A DNA stretch of 64,000 nucleotides from an uncultured Pelagibacteraceae bacterium (GTDB lineage Bacteria; Pseudomonadota; Alphaproteobacteria; Pelagibacterales; Pelagibacteraceae), in assembly GCA_902573065.1 (NCBI GenBank), contig CACGHX010000003.1, forward strand, positions 1-64,000. Reading direction: 5' to 3'. Position 1 is the first letter of the stretch. Every line of letters starts with the position of its first letter. The notes beneath the pieces were generated by a model that searched no databases, had not been told where the DNA came from, and worked only from the letters and a program-made list of their open reading frames with translations. The position numbers and the translations under genes were made by a program. Shown here piece after piece: positions 49,539 through 57,259 of this stretch.

Positions 49539-50816
49539 ATGAAACTATCTGATCTTCTTAAATTTGAGGAGGATTTACTCTTAGAAAAGAAGACAGTAGT
49601 CATTCTTAGATGGATAGCCCTTATTGGCCAACTTTTAACAATTTATTTTGTTCATTTTATTGTTGGTTTTAATTTACCAATAATTTTTTGTTCTTTAACA
49701 ATCTTTTGTGGCGGTCTTACTAATATATTCATACAGTTTAATTTTAGAAAAAATCAATTAAGCAATATAGAATCCACAATTCTTTTATTTTACGATGTTA
49801 TTCAATTAGCAGTTTTAATATATTTAACTGGTGGTGTTACTAATCCATTTATAATTTTTCTTATTGTACCAGCACTAATAAGCTCTACTTTATTAAATCT
49901 AGCGAGCACCCTTTTCTTATCAATAATAACTATTATGTCCTTAATACTTTTAACTTTTAATTATTACCCTTTACCAAGTGAAGGGAATTTACATTTTCAT
50001 GTTCCTGATTATTATATTTATTCTATTCCCTCTGCTTTAGTCATAGCCTTAATTTTTCTTAATTATTTTGGTTTTCGTTTTGGCTATGAAGCAAGAAGAA
50101 GAGGTAATGCTTTAAATAAATTAGAACTTGTACTTGCAAAAGAACAAGAGTTAGAGTCAATTGGTCACCAAGCAGCTGCAGCAGCACACTCTTTGGGAAC
50201 ACCATTATCAACAATAACTGTAATTGCTAAGGAGCTTAAAAAAGAAATAGTTGATAATAAAGAATTTAAAGATGATGTGGATACTATTTTAGAACAAGCT
50301 AAAAAATGTGGCGACATACTTAAAAAAATATCTCAGAATCAAATAGTAGATGATGAATACGTTAAAAATATTACGCTTCAGGATTTACTTTTTGAAATAA
50401 CAAAATCTTTTGAAAACATAACTGAGAAGAATTTAAATTTAAATTTAGAAAACGCAAAAAAAAGAATTTCAATAAAAAGATCTGCAGAATTAACATACGG
50501 AATACGTAATTTTGTTGGAAATGCTGTAAAATTTTCAAAAAAAAATATAAATATTAATTTGGTAGGTAATAATCAAACAACAACCTTACAGATTTCTGAT
50601 GATGGCCCAGGATTTCCAGATGATATTTATAAAATTATAGGGGAACCCTACATTACTACCAAATCAAAAAAACTTAAATCAAAAGCAGGCTTAGGATTAG
50701 GAACATTTATAGGAAAAACTTTATTGGAAAGAAAAAAAGCTAACATAGAATTCTTGAAATCTAGTAATGGTGGCGCATTAGTTGAAATTTCGTGGAATAA
50801 CAAAGATTTTGTTTGA
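49539..50816 (+). CDS. regB: RegB/PrrB/ActS redox sensor histidine kinase
   Basis: 425 residues. About six membrane spans (25-190) contain the ubiquinone-sensing heptapeptide GGVTNPF (about 97-103) known from RegB. The H-box is unusual and diagnostic: IGHQAAAAAHSLGTPLSTI (about 208-226). The redox Cys of RegB is kept in LEQAKKCGDILKKIS. The ATPase domain shows GNAVKFS, SDDGPGFP and GLGLGTFIGKTLLERK. It controls energy genes in response to quinone redox state. Its partner regA is about 4.3 kb downstream, not adjacent, and senC is missing. Confidence 0.94.
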   Translation: MKLSDLLKFEEDLLLEKKTVVILRWIALIGQLLTIYFVHFIVGFNLPIIFCSLTIFCGGLTNIFIQFNFRKNQLSNIESTILLFYDVIQLAVLIYLTGGVTNPFIIFLIVPALISSTLLNLASTLFLSIITIMSLILLTFNYYPLPSEGNLHFHVPDYYIYSIPSALVIALIFLNYFGFRFGYEARRRGNALNKLELVLAKEQELESIGHQAAAAAHSLGTPLSTITVIAKELKKEIVDNKEFKDDVDTILEQAKKCGDILKKISQNQIVDDEYVKNITLQDLLFEITKSFENITEKNLNLNLENAKKRISIKRSAELTYGIRNFVGNAVKFSKKNININLVGNNQTTTLQISDDGPGFPDDIYKIIGEPYITTKSKKLKSKAGLGLGTFIGKTLLERKKANIEFLKSSNGGALVEISWNNKDFV

Positions 50817-50822
50817 AATTAG

Positions 50823-51875
50823 TTATCTAGGTTGCTGTTGTGTTAAACAATGAATTGTTCCAAATCCCCAAACAAGTACCGAACAATCAATTGGAATAAT
50901 CTTTCTATTTTTAAAATGTTTTTTGAATATCCTTAAAACTACTTTATCATTTGAATCATTAAAAATTGGAACTAAAACGATTTTATTTGCAATATAAAAA
51001 TTAAGATAACTTGCAGGTACTCTTATACCTTTAATAAATTTTGGTTTTGGCATAGGCAAATAAATAATCTTAATTTTTTTATTTTCTTGATTTTTAAATT
51101 TTTTTATTATTTTAATATTTTCGTCTAAATTCTTGAAGTTTTTTTCTTTTTTATTATTTTCCTTGGCAATGAATATTTTATTTTTTTCAACAAATCTGGC
51201 AATATCATCAATATGTCCATGCGTATCATCACCACAAATACCATTATTTAACCAAATTATTCTTTTAATCCCAAAGTATTTATTAAATATACGATAATAG
51301 TCTGACTCGGTAAGACCTTTATTTCTTTGTTGAACTTTACTAAGCAAACATTGTTTTGTAGTTAAAAGATAACCACTTCCATTAACATCAATTGATCCAC
51401 CTTCGAGAACAATTTCTTTATTTTTATATTTTGGATTTATCAAATGTGTTTTAGTGGTTTTTTTGACTTTAATATATGCTTTATTATCCTTTTTGAAATT
51501 CTTGTATTTTGACCAAGCATTAAATTTCCAGTTTGTGAGAAACTTCCTACCCTTATTATCTTTAATAAATATTGGTAAAAAGTCCCTAGTCCAAGCCCTA
51601 TTAGTTTTACAAATAATAAAATTAATATTAGTAAATTTGGTTTCAAGAATTCTTAAAAAGAAAGTTGCTTTATTTTTTTCAGATTTATCTTTAACTAAAA
51701 TATTAACTAACTGCACTCTTGATAATTCACTTACTATTTTCCCAAATACAAATGGTATTTGGTCAAATTTACCCGGCCAATCGTCCTTATTATGTGGCCA
51801 GGCTATCCATGTAGATTTTTGAGGTTCCCACTCAGCTGGCATCCTTAGTATGCCTTTATATGCTATCTTAGGCAT
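50823..51875 (-). CDS. aguA: Agmatine deiminase
   Basis: 350 residues. The family N-terminus RMPAEWEPQKSTWIAWPHNKDDWPG, the RDFLPIF block (RAWTRDFLPIFIKD), EGGSIDVNGSG, the His in DDTHGHIDDIARF and the nucleophilic Cys in VWGFGTIHCLTQQQP at the extreme C-terminus are all present. It converts agmatine to N-carbamoylputrescine and ammonia. Last gene of a four-gene polyamine operon; its ATG overlaps the end of aguB by 8 nt. No arginine decarboxylase is visible in the window, so agmatine must come from elsewhere. Confidence 0.95.
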   Translation of the reverse strand: MPKIAYKGILRMPAEWEPQKSTWIAWPHNKDDWPGKFDQIPFVFGKIVSELSRVQLVNILVKDKSEKNKATFFLRILETKFTNINFIICKTNRAWTRDFLPIFIKDNKGRKFLTNWKFNAWSKYKNFKKDNKAYIKVKKTTKTHLINPKYKNKEIVLEGGSIDVNGSGYLLTTKQCLLSKVQQRNKGLTESDYYRIFNKYFGIKRIIWLNNGICGDDTHGHIDDIARFVEKNKIFIAKENNKKEKNFKNLDENIKIIKKFKNQENKKIKIIYLPMPKPKFIKGIRVPASYLNFYIANKIVLVPIFNDSNDKVVLRIFKKHFKNRKIIPIDCSVLVWGFGTIHCLTQQQPR

Positions 51876-52743
51876 CCTTGGGGTTATTTAATATATCTTT
51901 GTAAGAGTCGATTCTCCTATCTCTAAAAAAAGGCCAATGTCGTCGTACATTCTCAACCTGTTTAAAATCTATATCACAAATAACAGTTTTTTCCCCAAGT
52001 TTAGCTTCAGCAATTATATTTCCACTCGGATCAAAAACAATTGTGTTTCCCCAGAATTCTAATTTTTTAGAACCTTGTTTTTCAACACCAACTCTGTTGA
52101 CTGCAGCAACATAAACACCATTTGCAATAGCATGAGATCTTTGTACTGATATCCATGAATTGAGTTGAGATTTTCCATACCTCTTTTTTTCTTTGGGATG
52201 CCAACCTATAGCTGTAGGATAAAAAAGTATTTCTGCACCTTGTAAGGATGTAAGTCTAGCTGCTTCAGGAAACCATTGATCCCAACAAATTAAAGTGCCA
52301 AGATTACCTTGATTTGTTTTAAAAGATTTAAATCCAAGATCACCAGGTGTAAAATAAAATTTTTCATAATATTGCGGATCATCTGGTATATGCATTTTTC
52401 TATATTTACCTGCTAGTCTCCCCTTCTCATTTATAAGCACAAGGCTATTGTGATAAATACCTGTTGTTTTTTTTTCAAAAATTGGTGCGATTATTATTAT
52501 TTTAAGTTCTTTAGCTAATGAACAAAAAATATTAGTTGTTTTTCCAGGAATTTTTTCAGCTAGGTCAAAATTAGAGTGTTTTTTTTGCTGACAAAAATAA
52601 TTTGATAAAAATAATTCTGGTAAACATATAACCTTTGCCTTTTTTTTACATGCTTCTCTAATTCTTTTTATGGCAGAACTCATGTTCTTTTTTTGGTCAG
52701 ATGACATTTTCATCTGTATTAGAGCTATTCTTGTTTTTGTCAT
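51868..52743 (-). CDS. aguB: N-carbamoylputrescine amidase
   Basis: 291-residue nitrilase-superfamily protein. Catalytic Glu in VICLPELFLSNYFCQ (about 42), Lys in AGKYRKMHIPDDP (about 117) and Cys in LGTLICWDQWFPEAARL (about 155). The long matches RKMHIPDDPQYYEKFYFTPGD and ICWDQWFPEAARL identify it as AguB. It removes the carbamoyl group to yield putrescine, CO2 and ammonia, completing the AguA step. Three nt after the deoxyhypusine-synthase-family gene. Confidence 0.95.
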   Translation of the reverse strand: MTKTRIALIQMKMSSDQKKNMSSAIKRIREACKKKAKVICLPELFLSNYFCQQKKHSNFDLAEKIPGKTTNIFCSLAKELKIIIIAPIFEKKTTGIYHNSLVLINEKGRLAGKYRKMHIPDDPQYYEKFYFTPGDLGFKSFKTNQGNLGTLICWDQWFPEAARLTSLQGAEILFYPTAIGWHPKEKKRYGKSQLNSWISVQRSHAIANGVYVAAVNRVGVEKQGSKKLEFWGNTIVFDPSGNIIAEAKLGEKTVICDIDFKQVENVRRHWPFFRDRRIDSYKDILNNPKDA

Positions 52744-52746
52744 TTT

Positions 52747-53790
52747 CTAGAATAATTTTTGGAAATTTCTTCTTTCTCTATTTTTCCAATTTTCACGATG
52801 ATAGGCATCACTGGCAATTAATGGAAGTACACTTGTTGCTTCAGCAAATACCATTTGTTCTTTCGTGGTATCTACTTTGCCCCAAGAACTCGCTTCCTTT
52901 AATGTGGAACTACTACACGCTCCGTCTCTTGTGTCTGCTACAGTAATCTGTATTGCATATTTGTGCATATCAACTTTCTTTCCTAAAAGTTCAGCACAAA
53001 CAACAGTATCTTGAACAAAGTTTTTTGGAACACCCCCACCAATCATGAATAATCCTGATGTTTTAGATTTCAATTTAATTTCGGTAAGTTCTCTAAATTC
53101 TCTTACAGAGTCAATTGTAATATGTTTTTTTGGGTTTTGCTCCTGGTGCATGACAAGGCCAAATCCTGCTGAACTATCGGTAAAAGCTGGACAAAAAATG
53201 GGAACATTATGATCGTAAGCTAATTCTATTAAAGAATTTTTCTTTTTAGCATTTTTCTTTAAATATTTTCCAATTTCTCTAATAAATTCTCTAGAAGTAT
53301 ATGATTTTGTAGGTAAACTATTTGCTATATCACATATTGTTTTGTCACATGCCTGTAGTTGTTCTTCATCAATATATGTGTCGTAAATTCTATCTATGTA
53401 ATTTTCTCTTAAAACCTTATCATCTTGGAATTGGTTACCTTGATAGTGTTTAAACCCTAATGACTCAAAGAAATCCATGTCTATTATTGAAGCTCCAGTG
53501 GCTACTATTGCGTCAACCATATTGTATTTAATTAAATCTGAGTAAAGGTTCATACAACCTGCTGCAGAAGTTGATCCTGCAATTGTTAAAAATATTGCAC
53601 AATCTTTATCATTTATCATTTCATTATAAATTTCTGCAGCTTTAGCAGTGTCCCTTGAGGTAAAGGACATCTTTTTCATAGACTCAATAATTTTTCTAGA
53701 GTCAAATGAAGTTATATCTATATGTTCGACTTCAGATTTTAATAGTGATTTTTTGTTATGTCCGAGAGACGGACCATTTTTTTTATTCAT
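52747..53790 (-). CDS. Deoxyhypusine synthase family enzyme, probable homospermidine synthase-like
   Basis: 347 residues. The protein aligns with the DHS fold: FLTIAGSTSAAGCMNLYSDLIKYNMVDAIVATG (NAD region, about 68-100), SFGxF-like CPAFTDSSAGFGLVM (about 206-220), GGGVPKNFVQ, and the active-site Lys in EASSWGKVD near residue 311. In eukaryotes DHS modifies eIF5A, which bacteria lack. The GGVEED segment of true DHS is here ATGASIIDMDFFESLG. Bacterial relatives make homospermidine from putrescine. The operon (decarboxylase upstream, aguB/aguA downstream) supports a polyamine substrate; the precise product is not certain. Confidence 0.85.
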   Translation of the reverse strand: MNKKNGPSLGHNKKSLLKSEVEHIDITSFDSRKIIESMKKMSFTSRDTAKAAEIYNEMINDKDCAIFLTIAGSTSAAGCMNLYSDLIKYNMVDAIVATGASIIDMDFFESLGFKHYQGNQFQDDKVLRENYIDRIYDTYIDEEQLQACDKTICDIANSLPTKSYTSREFIREIGKYLKKNAKKKNSLIELAYDHNVPIFCPAFTDSSAGFGLVMHQEQNPKKHITIDSVREFRELTEIKLKSKTSGLFMIGGGVPKNFVQDTVVCAELLGKKVDMHKYAIQITVADTRDGACSSSTLKEASSWGKVDTTKEQMVFAEATSVLPLIASDAYHRENWKNRERRNFQKLF

Positions 53791-54968
53791 TACGCAACTA
53801 AGAAGTCAATATTTTCTTCTCGATCATACATCGAAAGAATTGGCTTATCATTTAATTGGTAATTTGCGTCAGAGAAAAAACCGTTAAATTTTGTTCTAAA
53901 AGTAGTACCATAAGCTCCTAATTGTCCAAGCTCAATATAATCACCTTCTTTAATATTATTTGGCAATAAGAATGGTCCCTTCATATAGTCAAGACTATCA
54001 CATGTTGGTCCATAAAAATTAAATGCTGTTTTTTTCTTTGAAACTACTCTGCCATTTGTAATCATTTTTGCCGGTAACACAAAATTTGGCACGCCTGCAT
54101 CAAATAAAGATCCGTAGGTCCCATCATTTATATAAAGTTTATTTTTTTTCTTTAAAAGAACTTTTACTATAGTTGAGCCTGCTTCTGCTACTATTGCTCG
54201 TCCTGGTTCACAAAATATTTCTGGTATTTTCTCTAGTTTTAAGTTTTTTAGGGATTCTTTAATTACATCTAAATAATTATCTAGGGGTTCAGGAATTAAG
54301 TCAGGATACATAGCTGGAAAACCACCGCCTACATTAATTACATCTGGTACAATTTTAGTTTTTTTAATAATTTTACCAATTTCATTTATCCCTTTTGCAA
54401 AAGAAATTTTGTGCATACATTGAGATCCAACGTGGAAACTTAACCCAACCCTTTTTGCATGCGCTTTACAAAGTCTCAATAAACCTAATGCTTCACTTGA
54501 TGTTGCACCAAACTTTCTTGATAAATCTATTTCTGCATGTTCATTTGAAATACTTACTCTTACGTATAAGTTTAAATCTTTTGCATTATTTGTTTCATCA
54601 AGAATTTTAAGTAACTCATCTTTTGTATCTAAGGCAAAATCTTTTACATTATATTTCGCATAAGCTTCTTTTATACTTTCTCTGTTTTTTACAGTATGCA
54701 TGAAGTATACTTTTGCTTTATTATTAATTTTTCTCACTAATTTTACTTCATTGAGTGATGCAACATCAAAATTTTCAATTCCATTATCACTGATAATTTT
54801 AATTACTCTTTCGTCAGGATTTGTTTTTACAGCGTAAAGAACTTTTCCAGGGAATTTATTTTTAAAAAATTCTACCGATTTCTTAATTGAATCAGGCCTA
54901 ATACAATAGACTGGGTCTTCTGGTTTCAATGTGTTAACTAGCTCGTTAACGTCACTAAATTTTTGCAT
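53790..54968 (-). CDS. Ornithine/lysine-type PLP decarboxylase (alanine racemase fold)
   Basis: 392 residues. PLP Lys in KVLYAVKTNPDE (about 44), FHVGSQC (about 178), PLP-phosphate loop GGGFPAMYPD, EPGRAIVAEAG and the dimer-interface catalytic Cys in YGPTCDSLD (about 323). CDSLD, with its Asp, is typical of ornithine/lysine decarboxylases rather than diaminopimelate decarboxylase (GPICES). It should produce putrescine (or cadaverine) directly. First gene of the polyamine operon; it overlaps the next by one base. Divergent from regA across 150 bp holding an inverted repeat. Confidence 0.88.
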   Translation of the reverse strand: MQKFSDVNELVNTLKPEDPVYCIRPDSIKKSVEFFKNKFPGKVLYAVKTNPDERVIKIISDNGIENFDVASLNEVKLVRKINNKAKVYFMHTVKNRESIKEAYAKYNVKDFALDTKDELLKILDETNNAKDLNLYVRVSISNEHAEIDLSRKFGATSSEALGLLRLCKAHAKRVGLSFHVGSQCMHKISFAKGINEIGKIIKKTKIVPDVINVGGGFPAMYPDLIPEPLDNYLDVIKESLKNLKLEKIPEIFCEPGRAIVAEAGSTIVKVLLKKKNKLYINDGTYGSLFDAGVPNFVLPAKMITNGRVVSKKKTAFNFYGPTCDSLDYMKGPFLLPNNIKEGDYIELGQLGAYGTTFRTKFNGFFSDANYQLNDKPILSMYDREENIDFLVA

Positions 54969-55001
54969 TGTTAAATGTGTTCCCTCGTTTTATTACACAA
55001 T

Positions 55002-55031
55002 AAGCTTTTCAAAAAATTAATAAAAAAGCTT
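55002..55031. repeat. Inverted repeat between the decarboxylase gene and regA
   Basis: Perfect 8-bp arms AAGCTTTT (55002-55009) and AAAAGCTT (55024-55031) with 14 nt between them, in the 150-bp divergent gap. The distance to the decarboxylase ATG (54968) suits an operator near its promoter. No T run follows, so it is not an intrinsic terminator. Confidence 0.45.
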
Positions 55032-55118
55032 TCTAAATTGCGTATTTAACGTTTTTTCAATCTATGTAAAGAAAATAATTCAATATTGTCGCATTGTAAT
55101 ATTTGCCGTAGTGTCTAT

Positions 55119-55700
55119 ATGACAGTTATGAAACGTTCAATAGAAACACCTCCAGGTTTTAAAATAACCGACTTCGAGGATAAATCTCTTCTCATTGTTG
55201 ATGACGATGATCCGTTAAGAGATCGGCTTTCTAGAGCCATGGAGAAGAAGGGATTTGTTGTCAGAAACTCAAAAACTGTTGAAAATGCTATTAAAATGGT
55301 TAAATCCCAGCCCCCAAAATTTGCCTTGGTGGACCTTAGATTAGAAGATGGCAATGGTCTAGATGTTGTTCAGGAGATAAATAAGGCAAAAAATGACAGC
55401 CGAATAGTAATGCTCACTGGTTATGGAAATCTACCCACGGCTGTAGCTGCCGTGAAAGCAGGTGCTATAGATTACATGGCTAAGCCAGTTGATGCTGATG
55501 ATGTGGAGGCAGCTCTATTAGCATCCCCAGATTCGAAGGCTAAACCACCTGAAAATCCTATGTCAGCCGACAGAGTCAAATGGGAGCATATCCACAGGGT
55601 ATTCGAATTATGCAACAGAAATGTCTCTGAGACCGCAAGAAGACTAAAAATGCATAGAAGAACTCTTCAGAGAATACTTTCTAAAAGATCACCAAACTAA
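55119..55700 (+). CDS. regA: RegA/PrrA/ActR response regulator
   Basis: The track start is a TTG; ATG 55119 (MTVMKRSIE) or 55128 is likelier, giving 193 or 190 residues. Receiver domain: SLLIVDDDDPLRDRL with the acidic pair, phospho-acceptor Asp in FALVDLRLEDGNGL, MLTGYGNLPTAV and MAKPVDADD with the conserved Lys. A Pro-rich hinge (KAKPPENPM) leads to the Fis-like helix-turn-helix VFELCNRNVSETARRLKMHRRTLQRILSKRSPN, almost unchanged among RegA homologues. The gene uses visibly more G and C than its neighbours, fitting strong protein conservation. Partner of RegB. Confidence 0.95.
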   Translation: MTVMKRSIETPPGFKITDFEDKSLLIVDDDDPLRDRLSRAMEKKGFVVRNSKTVENAIKMVKSQPPKFALVDLRLEDGNGLDVVQEINKAKNDSRIVMLTGYGNLPTAVAAVKAGAIDYMAKPVDADDVEAALLASPDSKAKPPENPMSADRVKWEHIHRVFELCNRNVSETARRLKMHRRTLQRILSKRSPN

Positions 55701-55704
55701 AATA

Positions 55705-56253
55705 TTAAGACTTTTTAAATTTGAATAGAGCAGGAATTATTAAAGTTAAAAGAACAACTTTAAATAGCTCAGCTAATAAGAATGGTTGGGCACCAAGCTT
55801 AAATATTGGTTTATCCCATCCAATTAATGAACCTAACCAAATCATTCCTAATAAATAAATAAAACTTACGGAAAAAATAAGCTTAATAAGATTTTTAAAA
55901 AAATTATTCGTATATTTAAATATACCAGCTAAATAAACTGTTACTAGGAAACCAATTAAATAACCCATCGTTGGTCCAGTAAAGTAAATTATACCTACTC
56001 CTTTTTCAGGAGTTCCAGCAAAAACAGGTAAACCAGCTATACCTTGAATTAAATAAAGTGAAACAGTAAAAAGACCTAATTTCCAACCGAGAGAGACACC
56101 TAGAAGTAAAACAACAAAAGTTTGCATTGTCATAGGGACCGGATAAAAAGGAATTTTTATTTTTGCAGATACTGCTAATATTATCGTACCACAAATTGCA
56201 ATGAACAAATTTTTTATTACAGAAACTTCTTTTAAATTTTTGATTAGTTCCAT
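55705..56253 (-). CDS. bioY: BioY-type biotin transporter
   Basis: 182 residues with about six hydrophobic spans. FYPVPMTMQTFVVLLLGVSLGWKLG (about 32-56), YLIQGIAGLPVFAGTPEKGVGIIYFTGPTMGYLIGF (about 66-101) and the ending resemble BioY, the substrate-binding S component of ECF biotin transporters. No ecfA or ecfT is adjacent: the ABC ATPase next to it is of another family. BioY can work alone or share an ECF module encoded elsewhere. Suggests dependence on, or supplementation with, external biotin. Ends 4 nt from the convergent regA. Confidence 0.92.
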   Translation of the reverse strand: MELIKNLKEVSVIKNLFIAICGTIILAVSAKIKIPFYPVPMTMQTFVVLLLGVSLGWKLGLFTVSLYLIQGIAGLPVFAGTPEKGVGIIYFTGPTMGYLIGFLVTVYLAGIFKYTNNFFKNLIKLIFSVSFIYLLGMIWLGSLIGWDKPIFKLGAQPFLLAELFKVVLLTLIIPALFKFKKS

Positions 56254-56284
56254 TAGTTATTATTACTTCTATTTTTGAAAAAAT

Positions 56285-57211
56285 CTACTTATTTGTTACT
56301 TGTAAAAATATGTCCTCTAAATCACCTTCATCGGTAGAAATATCAAGTATTTCAACATTATTTTTTACTTTATCAATAATTTGATCAAATTTAATTTTTT
56401 TCTTATCATAGCTTGCAGTAATTTGACCATTACTTTTTGTGAATTTAACACCATCTAATTTAATTTTTTCAAAATTTTTTGAGTCCTTTACCTTAAATTT
56501 AATAATTTTACCTTCAATTCTTTCAAGCATTTTCTGAGTACTATCTAATGCTACCAAATTACCTTTGTTTATGATCGCAATTCTACTACACATTTCTTGA
56601 GCCTCATTTAAATTGTGTGTTGTTAATACAATAGTTATACCTAACTTGTTGAGTTCTCTTATATTCCCCCATAAATTTTGTCTAAGCTCAACATCTACAC
56701 CTGCAGTTGGTTCATCCAAAAATAAAATTGGTGGCTGATGTACCATTGCTTTTGCTATTAATAATCTTCTTTTCATACCTCCTGATAAACTTCTTGTGTA
56801 TGCATTGGCTTGTTTATCAAGTGAAACTGTTTTTAAAATTGAGTCTGTAATTCTATCCTCACTCTTTACACCATAAAATCCGGCCTGCAGTTCTAAAAGT
56901 TTTTTTGGGCTAAAAAAAGGATCAAAATTAACTTCTTGTGGTACAATTCCTATACAAGCTCTCACTTGTCTAGGATTTTTATCAAGATCGTATCCCCATA
57001 CAGTTACTTTGCCTGATGATTTCATTACTGTCCCAGCTAAAATATTTATAAATGTAGTTTTTCCAGCACCATTTGGACCTAAAAGCCCAAAAATCTCGCC
57101 TTGCTTTACTTCCAAACTTAAATTTTTTAGTGCCAAAACTTCTTGTTTTAGTTTATTACTTTTTGAATAAACTTTAGTTAAATTTTCAGAGGATAATGCA
57201 ATTTTGTTCAT
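56285..57211 (-). CDS. ABC-2-type exporter ATP-binding protein (YadG-like)
   Basis: 308 residues. Walker A FGLLGPNGAGKTT (about 42-54), signature SLSGGMKRRLLIAKAM (about 143), Walker B PILFLDEPTAGVD and H-loop TTHNLNEAQEM are intact. About 80 C-terminal residues beyond the ATPase, as in YadG/CcmA-like multidrug or lipid exporters, form a small regulatory domain. No permease gene is adjacent, although such subunits usually sit beside an ABC-2 permease; it must be encoded elsewhere. Preceded by a perfect 23-bp dyad right at the start codon. Confidence 0.88.
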   Translation of the reverse strand: MNKIALSSENLTKVYSKSNKLKQEVLALKNLSLEVKQGEIFGLLGPNGAGKTTFINILAGTVMKSSGKVTVWGYDLDKNPRQVRACIGIVPQEVNFDPFFSPKKLLELQAGFYGVKSEDRITDSILKTVSLDKQANAYTRSLSGGMKRRLLIAKAMVHQPPILFLDEPTAGVDVELRQNLWGNIRELNKLGITIVLTTHNLNEAQEMCSRIAIINKGNLVALDSTQKMLERIEGKIIKFKVKDSKNFEKIKLDGVKFTKSNGQITASYDKKKIKFDQIIDKVKNNVEILDISTDEGDLEDIFLQVTNK

Positions 57212-57213
57212 AA

Positions 57214-57236
57214 TTTAATGTTATTATAACATTAAA
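57214..57236. promoter_or_regulatory. Perfect 23-bp dyad between ABC ATPase gene and polA
   Basis: Arms TTTAATGTTA (57214-57223) and TAACATTAAA (57227-57236) are perfect 10-bp reverse complements around TTA. It lies 3 bp upstream of the ABC ATPase start codon and 24 bp before polA, filling half of the 48-bp divergent gap. No T tract follows on either side in the right position for a terminator, so an operator for a dimeric regulator is the best reading. Confidence 0.6.
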
Positions 57237-57259
57237 AAAATTAAGATATCATTACAAAG

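Noticed and set aside
51454-51822. ORF-track plus-strand protein of 122 aa
   Set aside because: Antisense shadow of agmatine deiminase.
52747-53790. True deoxyhypusine synthase acting on eIF5A
   Set aside because: Bacteria lack eIF5A and the GGVEED region is replaced; polyamine context supports a homospermidine-type reaction.
53790-54968. Diaminopimelate decarboxylase (lysA)
   Set aside because: Same fold, but the GPTCDSLD motif and the polyamine neighbours fit ornithine/lysine-type decarboxylases; lysA usually shows GPICES.
56285-57211. EcfA energising ATPase for BioY
   Set aside because: Sequence resembles ABC-2 exporter ATPases with a C-terminal extension; a 31-bp gap also separates the two genes and no ecfT is present.
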